A stretch of DNA of 53,967 bases from Phycisphaerales bacterium (GTDB lineage: Bacteria > Planctomycetota > Phycisphaerae > Phycisphaerales > UBA1924): assembly GCA_022072615.1 (NCBI GenBank), contig JAJVHS010000030.1:1-53967 (forward strand). The letters run 5' to 3'. Under the pieces are notes generated by a model. The model worked only from the letters and a program-made list of their open reading frames with translations, was not told where the DNA came from and made no database searches. Both the position numbers and the translations under genes were made by a program. This document shows positions 44,644-53,680 of the stretch, piece by piece; the first letter of the stretch is position 1; every line of letters begins with the position of its first letter.

Positions 44644-46283
44644 ATCCGAGAGGGAATTCACTGCCCGGGCGGGCTGTGCGAGCCTCCGCGCGGCCGCGGA
44701 ACGTGGCGGCGGTCGTGGCCGTCGCGACCGCTGCTGCGCCGTTTGCGGCGGCGTCGATGCCCGACGATGTCTGCTGGCCGATGGTGGGCGGTGACGGTCT
44801 GCGCACGGGCGTGACCGCGGCGGCGGGCGCGGACGAACTGGCCGCGGCGTGGACGGTGTCGGCGGATCTCCAGGGGCGCGTAATTACGTTCGTCGGGCCG
44901 TCGGCGGTCGTGTGCTCGGTTGATGCGGTGATGGCGCTGGGATGGGTCATGAACGGCCCGCAGAAGCAGTATTTCCTGTACGCGATCGAGCGCGGGAGCG
45001 GGGCGATCCGGTGGGCGGCCGGGGTTGCGTCGCCGGCGGCGGATTCGTGGTCGGCACCGGTGATCGACGCGGGGAACGGGACGGTGATCGCGACGATGGG
45101 CAAGACGGTGGCAGCGTTTGACATCGCGACGGGCGCGGCGCGGTGGACGCGGGTGCTCGGGCGGAACATCGTGAACGCGTCGGCGCTGGTGACGACCGAC
45201 CTTGGGGTGTCAAACCGGCTGTTCATCACGCAGTTTGACGGGTTCGGCGAGGCCGGGCTGCTGACGTGCATCAATGTCGATGCGCGCCTGGGCGTCGCGA
45301 ACCCGCACGACCCGGGCGAGGTTGTGTGGACGGCGGCGATCGGGGGGAGCTCGGGCAATTCGCCCGCGTACGCGGACGGGGTGGTGTACTGCTCGTCGAT
45401 CGGGCAGGTGTTCGCGGCGGGGCGGGTGCAGGCGTTCGATGCTCGGTCGGAGACGGAACCGGCCCCGATCTGGACGGCGGTGGTGCCCGATCACGGGTTC
45501 TACGGGGGCGTGAGCGTCGCGGCGCGCGAGGATGGTCTGTTTCTGTACGCGGCGAGTTACGCGTTCGAAGGCGGGATCGACGCGGCGAGGCTGCTAAAGC
45601 TCGATGCGCTGACGGGCGAGGTCGTGTGGGCGACGCCGTGCAACCGGACGGCGTCGACGCCGGTGGTGCTGGGCGACGGGCGCATCGTGGTGTCGGGCGG
45701 GGTCTGGGGGTACGGGACGGTGCCGTCGGTCGAGATCTTTGTTGATGAGGGCGCGTCGGTGTCCCGCGCGTGGCATTCGGTGCTCGATACCTGGGCGGAT
45801 GACGGTGACGAGTGGATCGAGGAAGGCGAGTTTCTGGCGCTGGGCGGGTGGAGCCATCTGCCGGTCGTGGCGGGAGGCGGGCGGTGGCTGCTGGCCGGCG
45901 CGATCGCGCCGTCGGCGAGCATCGGGTCGGCGTACGCCGAGCTTTTCCGGATCGACCTGGACCTGCTGCCGCCGCTCGGGACTCCGTCGGGGCCGGCGGA
46001 CAGGTCGTTCATCACGGCGCACGCGGGGTTGAGCGGGTCGTCGCCTGCGGTGGCGGACGGCAACGTGTACTCGATCGGATCGGGCGGGCTGCGGGCGTTT
46101 GGCGAGCGCACGCCCGCCGCGGATGTTTCGGGGGACGGGGTGGTGGACATCGAGGACCTGTACTGGTGGACGCAGGGACGCGGCGCGCGTGATGTGGACG
46201 GCAGCGGCGTGATCGATGAGGCGGACCGCGCCGCGCTCGAGCAGCGTGTTCGCCGCGGCGAGCTTGAGGACCGGCGGCGATGA
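44640..46283 (+). CDS. Secreted PQQ-repeat-like beta-propeller protein with C-terminal dockerin-like Ca2+ motifs
   Basis: 547 residues from a GTG that overlaps the previous stop by 4 bases. A signal-peptide-like start ([25 protein letters not shown]) leads into repeated blades of the PQQ-like type: [83 protein letters not shown]. The end carries two EF-hand/dockerin-like loops: [12 protein letters not shown] and [12 protein letters not shown]. The propeller would offer a binding surface or a redox-like fold, and the dockerin-like end suggests docking to another surface protein. No PQQ-dependent enzyme signature is evident. It is the middle gene of the riboswitch operon. Confidence 0.88.
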   Translation: MNPRGNSLPGRAVRASARPRNVAAVVAVATAAAPFAAASMPDDVCWPMVGGDGLRTGVTAAAGADELAAAWTVSADLQGRVITFVGPSAVVCSVDAVMALGWVMNGPQKQYFLYAIERGSGAIRWAAGVASPAADSWSAPVIDAGNGTVIATMGKTVAAFDIATGAARWTRVLGRNIVNASALVTTDLGVSNRLFITQFDGFGEAGLLTCINVDARLGVANPHDPGEVVWTAAIGGSSGNSPAYADGVVYCSSIGQVFAAGRVQAFDARSETEPAPIWTAVVPDHGFYGGVSVAAREDGLFLYAASYAFEGGIDAARLLKLDALTGEVVWATPCNRTASTPVVLGDGRIVVSGGVWGYGTVPSVEIFVDEGASVSRAWHSVLDTWADDGDEWIEEGEFLALGGWSHLPVVAGGGRWLLAGAIAPSASIGSAYAELFRIDLDLLPPLGTPSGPADRSFITAHAGLSGSSPAVADGNVYSIGSGGLRAFGERTPAADVSGDGVVDIEDLYWWTQGRGARDVDGSGVIDEADRAALEQRVRRGELEDRRR

Positions 46284-47113
46284 AGGGCACCTGGGGAAAG
46301 CACGGACGCGCGTTCACGCTCGTCGAGCTGCTGGTGGTGATCGCGATCGTCGCGCTGATGATCGGCCTGCTGCTGCCGTCGATGCGGAATGCCCGGGAAG
46401 CGGCTCGGCTGACGGGCTGCGCGTCGAACCAGCGTCAGATGGCGGCGGGATGGATGCTGTACGCGGGCGATTACAAGGAACGGGTGATGCCGCTTGCGTA
46501 CTGGTCGGCGGCGGACATCGGCAGCGGTCCGGTGGTGTACTGGTGGGGTACGAGCGGGTCGGCGTCGGTTGATTACAGCCGCGGGTTTCTGACGCCGTAC
46601 CTGTCGGCGAGTCACGGCGAGCGCACGTCGTACGAGTGCCCCTCGCAGGCATGGGGAACGTACCGCCCGCAAGGGTCAGCGAAAAAGCCGACGAGCACGT
46701 ACGGGTACAACGGCTATTACCTGTCGCCGGCGAAGACGCCCGGGTGGGGCGGGAGCATCGGGTTCCGCCCGTGGAAGCGGCTTTTCGAGCTGCGGCTGCC
46801 GAGCGAACTGGTGGTGTTCGCGGATTCGCTGCTGGCGGGGGCGACGGTCTCGAGCACGGCTCTTCTTGATCCCCCGCTCCTGTATTCATCGGGGACCTGG
46901 GAAGTTAATGAGTTTCCGACAACCGCATTCCGCCATTGTCGATCTTCATATCTCATGGGCAGTTGCATCGCGGCCCGGGGTGATGGGTCGGCGGGGTGGG
47001 TGCGCGGCGAGGCGGAATGGCAAGTAGATTCCTCAACTTACATTGCTTCCATTGGAACGGTCAACGATCCGTGCTATGTTCCCGATTGGAAGCAATGGCC
47101 AGCGGAGCCGTGA
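46280..47113 (+). CDS. Prepilin-like secreted protein (type II/IV pilin N-terminus)
   Basis: 277 residues, with an ATG overlapping the previous stop by 4 bases (ATGA). The N-terminus is a prepilin signature: [26 protein letters not shown], with Glu at position 5 after the processing site and a long hydrophobic helix. The rest ([23 protein letters not shown], then a globular domain ending in [20 protein letters not shown]) is like planctomycete DUF1559-type pseudopilins. Such proteins are matured by a prepilin peptidase and placed at the surface or in a secretion apparatus. Cotranscription with the two preceding genes makes it part of the riboswitch-controlled set. Confidence 0.88.
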   Translation: MKGTWGKHGRAFTLVELLVVIAIVALMIGLLLPSMRNAREAARLTGCASNQRQMAAGWMLYAGDYKERVMPLAYWSAADIGSGPVVYWWGTSGSASVDYSRGFLTPYLSASHGERTSYECPSQAWGTYRPQGSAKKPTSTYGYNGYYLSPAKTPGWGGSIGFRPWKRLFELRLPSELVVFADSLLAGATVSSTALLDPPLLYSSGTWEVNEFPTTAFRHCRSSYLMGSCIAARGDGSAGWVRGEAEWQVDSSTYIASIGTVNDPCYVPDWKQWPAEP

Positions 47114-47143
47114 ACAGCGAGCACCGGCGGCGAGGGGATTGCA

Positions 47144-47374
47144 ATGCCAGTCGATCGGTGTGCGTGCCTGGGGGTGACGTTCGAGTCTCTGCGCGAGATG
47201 GCTGTTCAGCAATCCTTGAATGCTGAGGAGTTATGCCGCAAGACCGGTTGCGGCGCCGCGTGCGGGATGTGCGTGCCGTACATCGAAGAGATGCTGGAAA
47301 CGGGGAAGACGACCCAGCCTGCGCGGCAAGTCCCGCAGCAGGTCCGGCTGCAGTTCAAGCGCCGGTTCTCCTGA
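47144..47374 (+). CDS. Small [2Fe-2S] protein, BFD-like
   Basis: 76 residues. The Cys pattern is Cys6-x-Cys8, then Cys40-x-x-Cys43, with exactly 31 residues between Cys8 and Cys40: the CxCx(31-32)CxxC arrangement of bacterioferritin-associated ferredoxin and related [2Fe-2S] domains. Cys31 and Cys36 are extra. The C-terminus is basic (RLQFKRRFS). BFD-like proteins pass electrons or mobilise iron. The gene starts 31 bases after the prepilin gene on the same strand and may be read with it. No bacterioferritin is in the window. Confidence 0.85.
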   Translation: MPVDRCACLGVTFESLREMAVQQSLNAEELCRKTGCGAACGMCVPYIEEMLETGKTTQPARQVPQQVRLQFKRRFS

Positions 47375-47380
47375 ACGGCG

Positions 47381-48895
47381 TTACCGAGCCAGCTCCGCGG
47401 CGAGCACGCGGATGCACTCATCCGCGACGGTATCGGACTGCACCGGGATGACCGAACGGATGACGAGCGATTCGTCAATGATGACAATGACGGGAGCTGG
47501 CGGATCGACGAACCGTGCGAGCACGCCGGGCCCGGCCGGTGAACAGACGAGTGTTGTGTCCGCTGCGTCGGGGGCGGCGCGGGCGGTCCACTCCCGCAGG
47601 ACCGCGAGACGAGCGGCGTCAAACCCGTCGTACTCCAGGAGCGCGACGCCGCCGGCCTTCACGATGGGCGGCGGCGAGTGGCCCGGCTCTGCCGGCGCGT
47701 CCGACGGGGTTTCCTGCTTGCGGCCGGCGGTTGCGTCGCGGGCGGCGGACTCGAGGATCGCTCGCGCCTTGGCAAGCCGCTGACGAGCGGGCGCGTCGGC
47801 GGGGGGTGAGAAGAAGAGCAGGGCGGCGCGGAAGCTGGTGGCGTCCTCGGGGACGATGCCCGCGAGCATCGCGGCGCTGGACTTGTCGCTGGCCCAGGCT
47901 TCGGTCCGGGCGTTGCACAGGTGAAGCTGGGGGAGCCGGTCGCCCGGCTTGAGCGTCGCGGGCCCGGCGATGGCGGGCGCGGGCGGCGCCGAGCGGAGCT
48001 CTTCGATTGCACCGACCGCGATGCGTCCGTCGGTCGCCAGTCGCCACTGCGCAGGGTCGCCGGGATCGATGGGCGTGATGAAGAGCTCAAGAACGACGTC
48101 ACCGTCGACGGGCTCGCCGGTTTTCGGATCGATCGGCTGGTCGGGCGGCGCCGTGACCTTGACGCGCACGAAGCGGAAGGAGGCTTCGTCAACGGCGATC
48201 TCGACACGGTGCTCGCCTCGGGCGCTCGCGGTTGTGCCGCGGAGCTGGAGGCGCGTCTGGGAGCCGTCGCGGATGCGCTGGGCCAGCTCCCACTCGATTG
48301 CGGGAAGCCCGGGCAAGAGGTCGAAGGGTTCGTCGGGACGCGCGAGCGACATCGCGAGCTGCGGGAGCATGAGCGGCGGCATCAGCTCGGCGAACTGCCG
48401 CGTGGTGACCGGGCCGTCGAACACGCGGACGACGATGCCGCCGGGGACACTCTGGCGGATCGCGGCGATCATGCCCGTTTCGGCGAAGACGCGGAGGTCG
48501 CCCATTTCGAGGCGGATCAGTCGATCACCGGTCGGGGTCGGCGCGGAGCGGAAGAAGATGACGCCGCGGCGCTCGTCGGCATCCGGGCCGCCTTCGCGGA
48601 GGAAGCTCTCGAGCGCGAGGCGATCGGCGTCGGCGGTGTCGGTCGGGTCGGTGGGCTTGCGGGGCCTGGGCGTGATGATGCCGACGCGGACGCGTTCGGC
48701 GATCGGCCCGTTGCGGTAGGCGGCGATGACGTTCCGCCAGACGACTTCAGGCGCGGGAACGGGCGCTGCGGGCTGGGCGGCGTGGATCGACCCCGCGCGA
48801 GCGACGGGCGGCTGCGTGACGAGCGGCAAGGAGCAGACGGCGGCGACGCCTATCGCGACGATCCAACGAGCGCGCTGGCCTGATTTCACGGGCAT
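47381..48895 (-). CDS. Exported protein with LolA-like and thioredoxin-like regions
   Basis: 504 residues with a signal peptide (WIVAIGVAAVCSLPLVTQPPVARA). The region from about 45 to 275 (VVWRNVIAAYRNGPIAERVRVGI, FLLPGLPAIEW-like, VEIAVDEASFRFVRVKVT) resembles the LolA/LppX outer-membrane sorting fold. The C-terminal part (LKPGDRLPQLHLCNARTEAW, then VVIIDESLVIRSVIPV-like) follows an AhpC/thioredoxin layout but lacks a CxxC motif. The exact function is not clear. It converges on the [2Fe-2S] gene with 6 bases between stops. Confidence 0.75.
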   Translation of the reverse strand: MPVKSGQRARWIVAIGVAAVCSLPLVTQPPVARAGSIHAAQPAAPVPAPEVVWRNVIAAYRNGPIAERVRVGIITPRPRKPTDPTDTADADRLALESFLREGGPDADERRGVIFFRSAPTPTGDRLIRLEMGDLRVFAETGMIAAIRQSVPGGIVVRVFDGPVTTRQFAELMPPLMLPQLAMSLARPDEPFDLLPGLPAIEWELAQRIRDGSQTRLQLRGTTASARGEHRVEIAVDEASFRFVRVKVTAPPDQPIDPKTGEPVDGDVVLELFITPIDPGDPAQWRLATDGRIAVGAIEELRSAPPAPAIAGPATLKPGDRLPQLHLCNARTEAWASDKSSAAMLAGIVPEDATSFRAALLFFSPPADAPARQRLAKARAILESAARDATAGRKQETPSDAPAEPGHSPPPIVKAGGVALLEYDGFDAARLAVLREWTARAAPDAADTTLVCSPAGPGVLARFVDPPAPVIVIIDESLVIRSVIPVQSDTVADECIRVLAAELAR

Positions 48896-48907
48896 CGAGA
48901 GATGGTA

Positions 48908-49432
48908 TCAAGCCTTGCGGAGGGCGCGGGCAAGGTCGATCACCGGGCGGGATTGACCGGGGATGAGAAGGTCGGGCGCGAGCTGGGCGAGCGGGTCGAG
49001 GACGAAGGACCGCTCGTGCATGCGGGGATGGGGAATGACCAGGCCGGGCTCGTGGATGACGAGGTCGCCGTAGAGGAGAAGGTCCAGGTCGAGGGTGCGG
49101 GGGCCCCACCGCTCTTCGCGTGATCGGTCGCGGCCGCGCGACCGTTCGATCTCAAGGAGCGAATCGAGGAGGCGGCGGGGCGTGAGGGAGGTCGTGACTT
49201 CGAAGACGGCGTTGAGGTATCGCGGCTGGTCACGGGGCCCGACGGGATCGGTCTCGAAGACCTGCGACATGCCGGTCATGCGCGTGACCGGGAGCTGGTG
49301 TATGGCGTTTCGAGCGGCGTCGATGTGGGCGCGTGGATCGCCGAGAGGGCTGGGCAGGTTGGAGCCGGCGGCGATGAAGGCTCGGGTTGGGAGCCGCGGG
49401 GTGTTTGGCGCGGGATCGGGCACGTCGAGCAT
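48908..49432 (-). CDS. folK: 2-amino-4-hydroxy-6-hydroxymethyldihydropteridine pyrophosphokinase
   Basis: 174 residues from MLDVPDPAP. HPPK motifs: FIAAGSNLPSPLGDPRAHIDAA, FETDPVGPRDQPRYLNAVFEV, and the ATP/Mg site RWGPRTLDLDLLLYGD followed by IPHPRMHERSFVLDPLAQLAPD. It transfers pyrophosphate from ATP to hydroxymethyldihydropterin in folate synthesis. Residue order and length fit the family. It has its own upstream region of only 49 bases before the giant surface protein gene on the same strand. Confidence 0.95.
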   Translation of the reverse strand: MLDVPDPAPNTPRLPTRAFIAAGSNLPSPLGDPRAHIDAARNAIHQLPVTRMTGMSQVFETDPVGPRDQPRYLNAVFEVTTSLTPRRLLDSLLEIERSRGRDRSREERWGPRTLDLDLLLYGDLVIHEPGLVIPHPRMHERSFVLDPLAQLAPDLLIPGQSRPVIDLARALRKA

Positions 49433-49481
49433 TGTTGCCCGGCGCGTGGACGGCAGTGGTTTGCCCGGACGTGTCGCGAGT

Positions 49482-52400
49482 TCAGACCTCCTCGGCGGTC
49501 TGGGTGAGGTTCTGCTCGGCCCAGACGTCGGTTTCGGGCGACCACCACAGACGCATGACATCGCCCTGTGCAGATGAGCCGAGGATGCTCATGCTGAAGC
49601 CGCCGCCGAGTGCGGTGACGCCGCTCACCGGCCCGATGGTGCGGGTGGCGTCGGGGAGCTCCTCGCGGAAGTTCTCGATGTTCCAGAGGTTGTCGTTCAC
49701 CCCCGGGACCCACCAGTAGACACTGATGGTGCCGTCGGACTCGCGGCCGGCGATGTTCATGGCGCCCCAGGGCGTGACCCAGCTGCACATGCTGCTGGGC
49801 TCGAGGAGGGGGCCGGCGGCGGCGTCGGTGAGGTTGTTGGTGAGCCAGCGGTTGTCATTCTGGCCGGCAACCCACCACGTCACGGACAGCTTGCCGGTCT
49901 GGTCGGTGCCGCCGATGTTGATGGCGTTCCAGGCGGTGAGCCAGACGGTGAGCCCGCCGGTCAGGGCCGGCGCGCCGTATTCGAGGCTGAGGTTGTTGGT
50001 GGTCCACTTGCCGGCGGTGTCGAGCGACTGGTGCCACCAGATGGCCTGGATCTGGCCGGTTGAATCGAGGCCGACGACGTTGAGGGCGTTCCAGGAGGTG
50101 ACGAAGCTGGTGATGCGTCCGGCGAACTGCGGGACGGTGAGGCCCTGGGCCCGTAGGTCGTCGCCGTGGTTGTACGAGGTCCACGCGTAGAGCCCGCTGT
50201 CTCCGGCGCCGGTCTGCGCATAGCGGATGAGATCGCCGGTGGCAGCGACGCCCGCGACAGTCACAAGGCCGTCGGTGGATGTGAAGGTCGTCAGGTTGCC
50301 GGTGATGGCGGGGAGGCCGGGCACTTCCATGCTCAAGTTGCGGAATGTCCAGGTGGCACCGGCGGTGTTGGTGAACAAGCCCAGCCCCTGCTCGGTCATC
50401 GCGGCGGCATAGTTGCGGCCATCCTTGGAATCAACCCAGGTGACGATCTCGCCGACGATCGCCGGGCTGGAGGTCTTCGCCTGCAGATCCGACTTGGTCC
50501 AGGTTGTCGCGCCTGCCTGCTGCTGGTAGATGATGGGAAGATCCAAAGCGCTGCCGGCAGTGACGTTGAGGTTGCCGTCTGCGCCGGCGGAGGCGCCCAG
50601 GAGGGGGAAGCCCGCCTGGACTTCGAAGGACTGGAAATCGCTCGACGTGATGCGTGTGCTGGAGTTGCCGAGGCTGTCGATTGCCACGGCGTAGTAGTCA
50701 ATCCGACCGAAATAGCCGTACGGGTCGAGCAGGTGCGGCTGGCCGACAGCCATGCCGGACGTGTCGAGGATGTAGGTCCATCCATCGCCGGCGGTCGTGT
50801 CTTCGCCAACCTTGTCGGTGCCCGAGCCGCCCTTGGTTGTCACGAGCCTGTAGAACTCGACGCGGGTGATGCCGGCGGCGTCTTCGCCGGGGAGCACGTT
50901 GTTCGCGGTGAACGTGACGCTTTGTCCCTTGCGGGCCTGCAGGGCCGACATCGTGACCGAGGCGATCGTCGGCGGGGTTCTAATGATTGTGATATCGCCG
51001 ATCGACGGATCGCTCGATAGGCCGTCGTTGTCGACGGCGACCGCGAGGAACGCGGCAGGCCCGAGCGGGAGGGTCGGCGAGAGGTCGTAATCGAGCGTGT
51101 AGCCGTAGCCGCTGCCGTGCTGCTCGTCATCGGAGCCGATCAGCTCGCCGGGATCTGCGATGTGGTCGCCATCCTGGTCGAAGTAGAAATCGACGCGAGC
51201 GACGGTGCCATCGGAATCCAGCACTGCATTGGCGATGAGCCGGACGTGCCCGCCGCGGATGATGTTCGTCGAATCGTCGGCCGCCCGCGCGGTGAGGGCG
51301 AGGATCGTCGGGGAGGCGCTGAACTCGTAGGCGCCGATGTCGATGGCGGTGCCGCGGACGCGTGCGAAGCCGGTTCCGCGCTGGTCGGTGGTGAGGTTGC
51401 TTGGGTTGAGGCCTGTGTTGATGGCGGGGCTGTCGGCGGCGAGCGCCATGGTCTGGGTGGGTCCGCCGTTGTGGGCCAAGGCGCCGAGCTTGGGATCGAC
51501 GCCGACGAGGTTGCCGTTGACGCCGTTGGTCAGGCCGCCGGCGCTCGCCGCGTCGCCGATCAGGTTGTTGGTCGAGCCCGCGGCGAGGGTGCCGGTCACG
51601 TCCGAAGCGCCACTGGTGAGGCTGAGGGTATTGCCCGCGATGATCGTGCTCTTGATCGTGGCGGTGCCCGAAGAAACCCGGATCCCGCCGCCATCGAACG
51701 CACCCGAGTTGTTTGCGATGGTCGAGTTGCTGATGGTGATCGTGCCGATGCCGGAGATGCCGCCGCCGCCGCCGCCCATTACCGAGCCAGCGGTGTTGTT
51801 CGAGACGGTCGAGTTGGTCATCGTCAGCGTGCCGGTGCTCGAGATCCCGCCGCCGCCCTGGCCGGCGGAGTTTCCCGAGATGGTCGAGTTGCTGATGGAC
51901 AGCGTCCCGGAGCTGGAGATGCCGCCCCCGCCGCTGGCGATCGTCATCGCGGTGTTCCCGGAGATCGTCGAGTTCAGGATGTTCAGCGTCGCGCCGTCGG
52001 TGTTGTAGATGCCGCCCCCCGAGCTGCCCGCGAATGAGCTGTTACTTACGGCGTTGTTGGCGATGATCGAATTGGAGACGGTGAGCGTGGCGGCGTTGTA
52101 GATGCCGCCGCCGACTCCGGCGTCCGAACTGATGTGGAAGCCGCGCGTGACGGTGAGTCCGCTGAGCGATGACGTCCCGGAGTTGAACAAGAAGACGCGC
52201 GAAGCGCCGTTGCCGCTGACCGTGAGCAGGCTCGCGCCTGGTCCTGTGATCGTGACGTCGCCGTCAACGTACAACTGCGTTCCGCCCAGGGTGATCGTTC
52301 CACCGTTCAGGCCTGAAGCGAAGGTGATGGTGTCGTTGCCGGGGTTGGGCGCGGCCGCGGCGATCGCCTCGCGGAGCGACAGGTCACCGGCGGAGAAGAT

Positions 52401-53600
52401 TCCGTCGTTCTCATCCACCAGCGTGTCGACCACGAGGTTCAGTGTCTGGCGCTGGTAGGCGCCGATATCGACGGCCGTGCCGCGGGCGAAGAGGCCGCCG
52501 CGCTGGTCGGTGGTGAGGCCGCTGGGGTTGATCCCGGCGCCGATGGCGGGGCTGTCGGCCGCGAGCGCCATGGTCTGGGTGGGGCCGCCGTTATTCGCCA
52601 GCTCGCCGAGGTTTGGGTCGATGCCGACGAGGTTGCCGTTCTGACCGTTGATGAGACCGCCGGCCGTGGCAGAATCGGAGACAAGGTTGTTGGTCGAGGT
52701 TGCGGGATTGAGCAGACCTTCGGCGGCGTCGTCGGGGGTGCCCGGGCTTGTGTTGTAGTTGTTGGCGATGATCGAACTGACGATGCTCCAGGCGCCCCAC
52801 AACGCATGGACGCCCCCGCCGACTCCTGTGTCGTTGCCATCAGCGTCGGCCGTGTTTCCGGCGATCGTGGAGTTGGTGACGCTCACGCTGGTCGCGATGG
52901 TCGTAAAGCACCCGATGCCGCCGCCCCAGCTTCCGGCGGAATTGCCCGTGATCGTGCTGTTGCTGACCGAGACGTTCGAGTTGAGAGAAAAGATTCCCCC
53001 TCCGTCGTTCGACGCGCTGTTCCCGGCGATCAGGGAGTCGGCGATCTGAAGGGTCGAGCCGCCCAGGACGCCGATGCCGCCGCCCGCGGCGGCGCAGAAG
53101 TTGCTCGTGATCGCGCACCGCGAGATGATCACGCTCGCTCCCAGGTCCATCAGCAGCGCGCCGCCGTAGTTCGCGGTCGCGTGGCCCCCGGTAAGGGTGA
53201 GACCGCTGATCACGACTTCCGGGGCGCTGGCACCATTGAGGACACTGAAGATGCGGGAGACCCCCGAGCCGCTGATCGAGAGCCGGTCCGCACCCGGGCC
53301 ATCGATGACGAGATTCTCGTTCACGAACAGCTCGCCGGAGGTGAGCGCGATGGTGCCGGAGACCGACGGGTCGAACTCGATGACGTCGGCGCCCGCCGCG
53401 CCGTTTGCATCCGCGATCGCCTGGCGGAAGGAGCCCGCGCCGGCGTCGTTCAGATTCGTGACCGAGAAGGTCGCCAGGAGCTTGCGAGCCTCGAGCGCTT
53501 CGAAGCCGGCGTTCACGCTGCCCGGGCGGCGTGCATCGTGACCAGTCGGGCGCTTGACGTGGCCCGCTCGACCGAGAAGTCTGCTGATGTCGAAGCGCAT
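49482..53600 (-). CDS. Giant exported beta-helix surface protein with LEPR-XLL-like start and WW-rich C-terminal repeats
   Basis: 1372 residues, GGAGAA before the ATG. The N-terminus carries FEALEARKLLATFSVTNLNDAGAGSFRQAI, an LEPR-XLL-type motif and a CSLREA-like domain opening. The main part is many parallel beta-helix rungs (NSTITGNSAGSWGGGI, NSTISGNSAGQGGGGIS). Two choice-of-anchor-Q-like domains end in AVDIGAYQ and AIDIGAYEF, and a second opening at about 435 reads LVDENDGIFSAGDLSLREAI. After Ig/cadherin-like segments, the last 400 residues are 4-5 repeats with a WW dipeptide (AIWWHQ, VTWWVAG, VYWWVPG, RLWWSPE), possibly a lectin-like propeller. It should be a surface adhesin or matrix protein. 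Confidence 0.9.
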   Translation of the reverse strand: MRFDISRLLGRAGHVKRPTGHDARRPGSVNAGFEALEARKLLATFSVTNLNDAGAGSFRQAIADANGAAGADVIEFDPSVSGTIALTSGELFVNENLVIDGPGADRLSISGSGVSRIFSVLNGASAPEVVISGLTLTGGHATANYGGALLMDLGASVIISRCAITSNFCAAAGGGIGVLGGSTLQIADSLIAGNSASNDGGGIFSLNSNVSVSNSTITGNSAGSWGGGIGCFTTIATSVSVTNSTIAGNTADADGNDTGVGGGVHALWGAWSIVSSIIANNYNTSPGTPDDAAEGLLNPATSTNNLVSDSATAGGLINGQNGNLVGIDPNLGELANNGGPTQTMALAADSPAIGAGINPSGLTTDQRGGLFARGTAVDIGAYQRQTLNLVVDTLVDENDGIFSAGDLSLREAIAAAAPNPGNDTITFASGLNGGTITLGGTQLYVDGDVTITGPGASLLTVSGNGASRVFLFNSGTSSLSGLTVTRGFHISSDAGVGGGIYNAATLTVSNSIIANNAVSNSSFAGSSGGGIYNTDGATLNILNSTISGNTAMTIASGGGGISSSGTLSISNSTISGNSAGQGGGGISSTGTLTMTNSTVSNNTAGSVMGGGGGGISGIGTITISNSTIANNSGAFDGGGIRVSSGTATIKSTIIAGNTLSLTSGASDVTGTLAAGSTNNLIGDAASAGGLTNGVNGNLVGVDPKLGALAHNGGPTQTMALAADSPAINTGLNPSNLTTDQRGTGFARVRGTAIDIGAYEFSASPTILALTARAADDSTNIIRGGHVRLIANAVLDSDGTVARVDFYFDQDGDHIADPGELIGSDDEQHGSGYGYTLDYDLSPTLPLGPAAFLAVAVDNDGLSSDPSIGDITIIRTPPTIASVTMSALQARKGQSVTFTANNVLPGEDAAGITRVEFYRLVTTKGGSGTDKVGEDTTAGDGWTYILDTSGMAVGQPHLLDPYGYFGRIDYYAVAIDSLGNSSTRITSSDFQSFEVQAGFPLLGASAGADGNLNVTAGSALDLPIIYQQQAGATTWTKSDLQAKTSSPAIVGEIVTWVDSKDGRNYAAAMTEQGLGLFTNTAGATWTFRNLSMEVPGLPAITGNLTTFTSTDGLVTVAGVAATGDLIRYAQTGAGDSGLYAWTSYNHGDDLRAQGLTVPQFAGRITSFVTSWNALNVVGLDSTGQIQAIWWHQSLDTAGKWTTNNLSLEYGAPALTGGLTVWLTAWNAINIGGTDQTGKLSVTWWVAGQNDNRWLTNNLTDAAAGPLLEPSSMCSWVTPWGAMNIAGRESDGTISVYWWVPGVNDNLWNIENFREELPDATRTIGPVSGVTALGGGFSMSILGSSAQGDVMRLWWSPETDVWAEQNLTQTAEEV
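49501..49768. repeat. Long direct repeat encoding the C-terminus of the giant surface protein (copy 1)
   Basis: Matches 53700-53967 base for base over most of its length with the same reading frame; coordinates differ by 4199. It encodes the last blade and end of the protein. Confidence 0.9.
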
Positions 53601-53680
53601 ACAGGTTTCTCCGCTCGCTGATGATGACGTGTGGCCGGGTCGGATCTGCCCCGCCTGCTGCGCGGGGGCGGGACGAGTTG

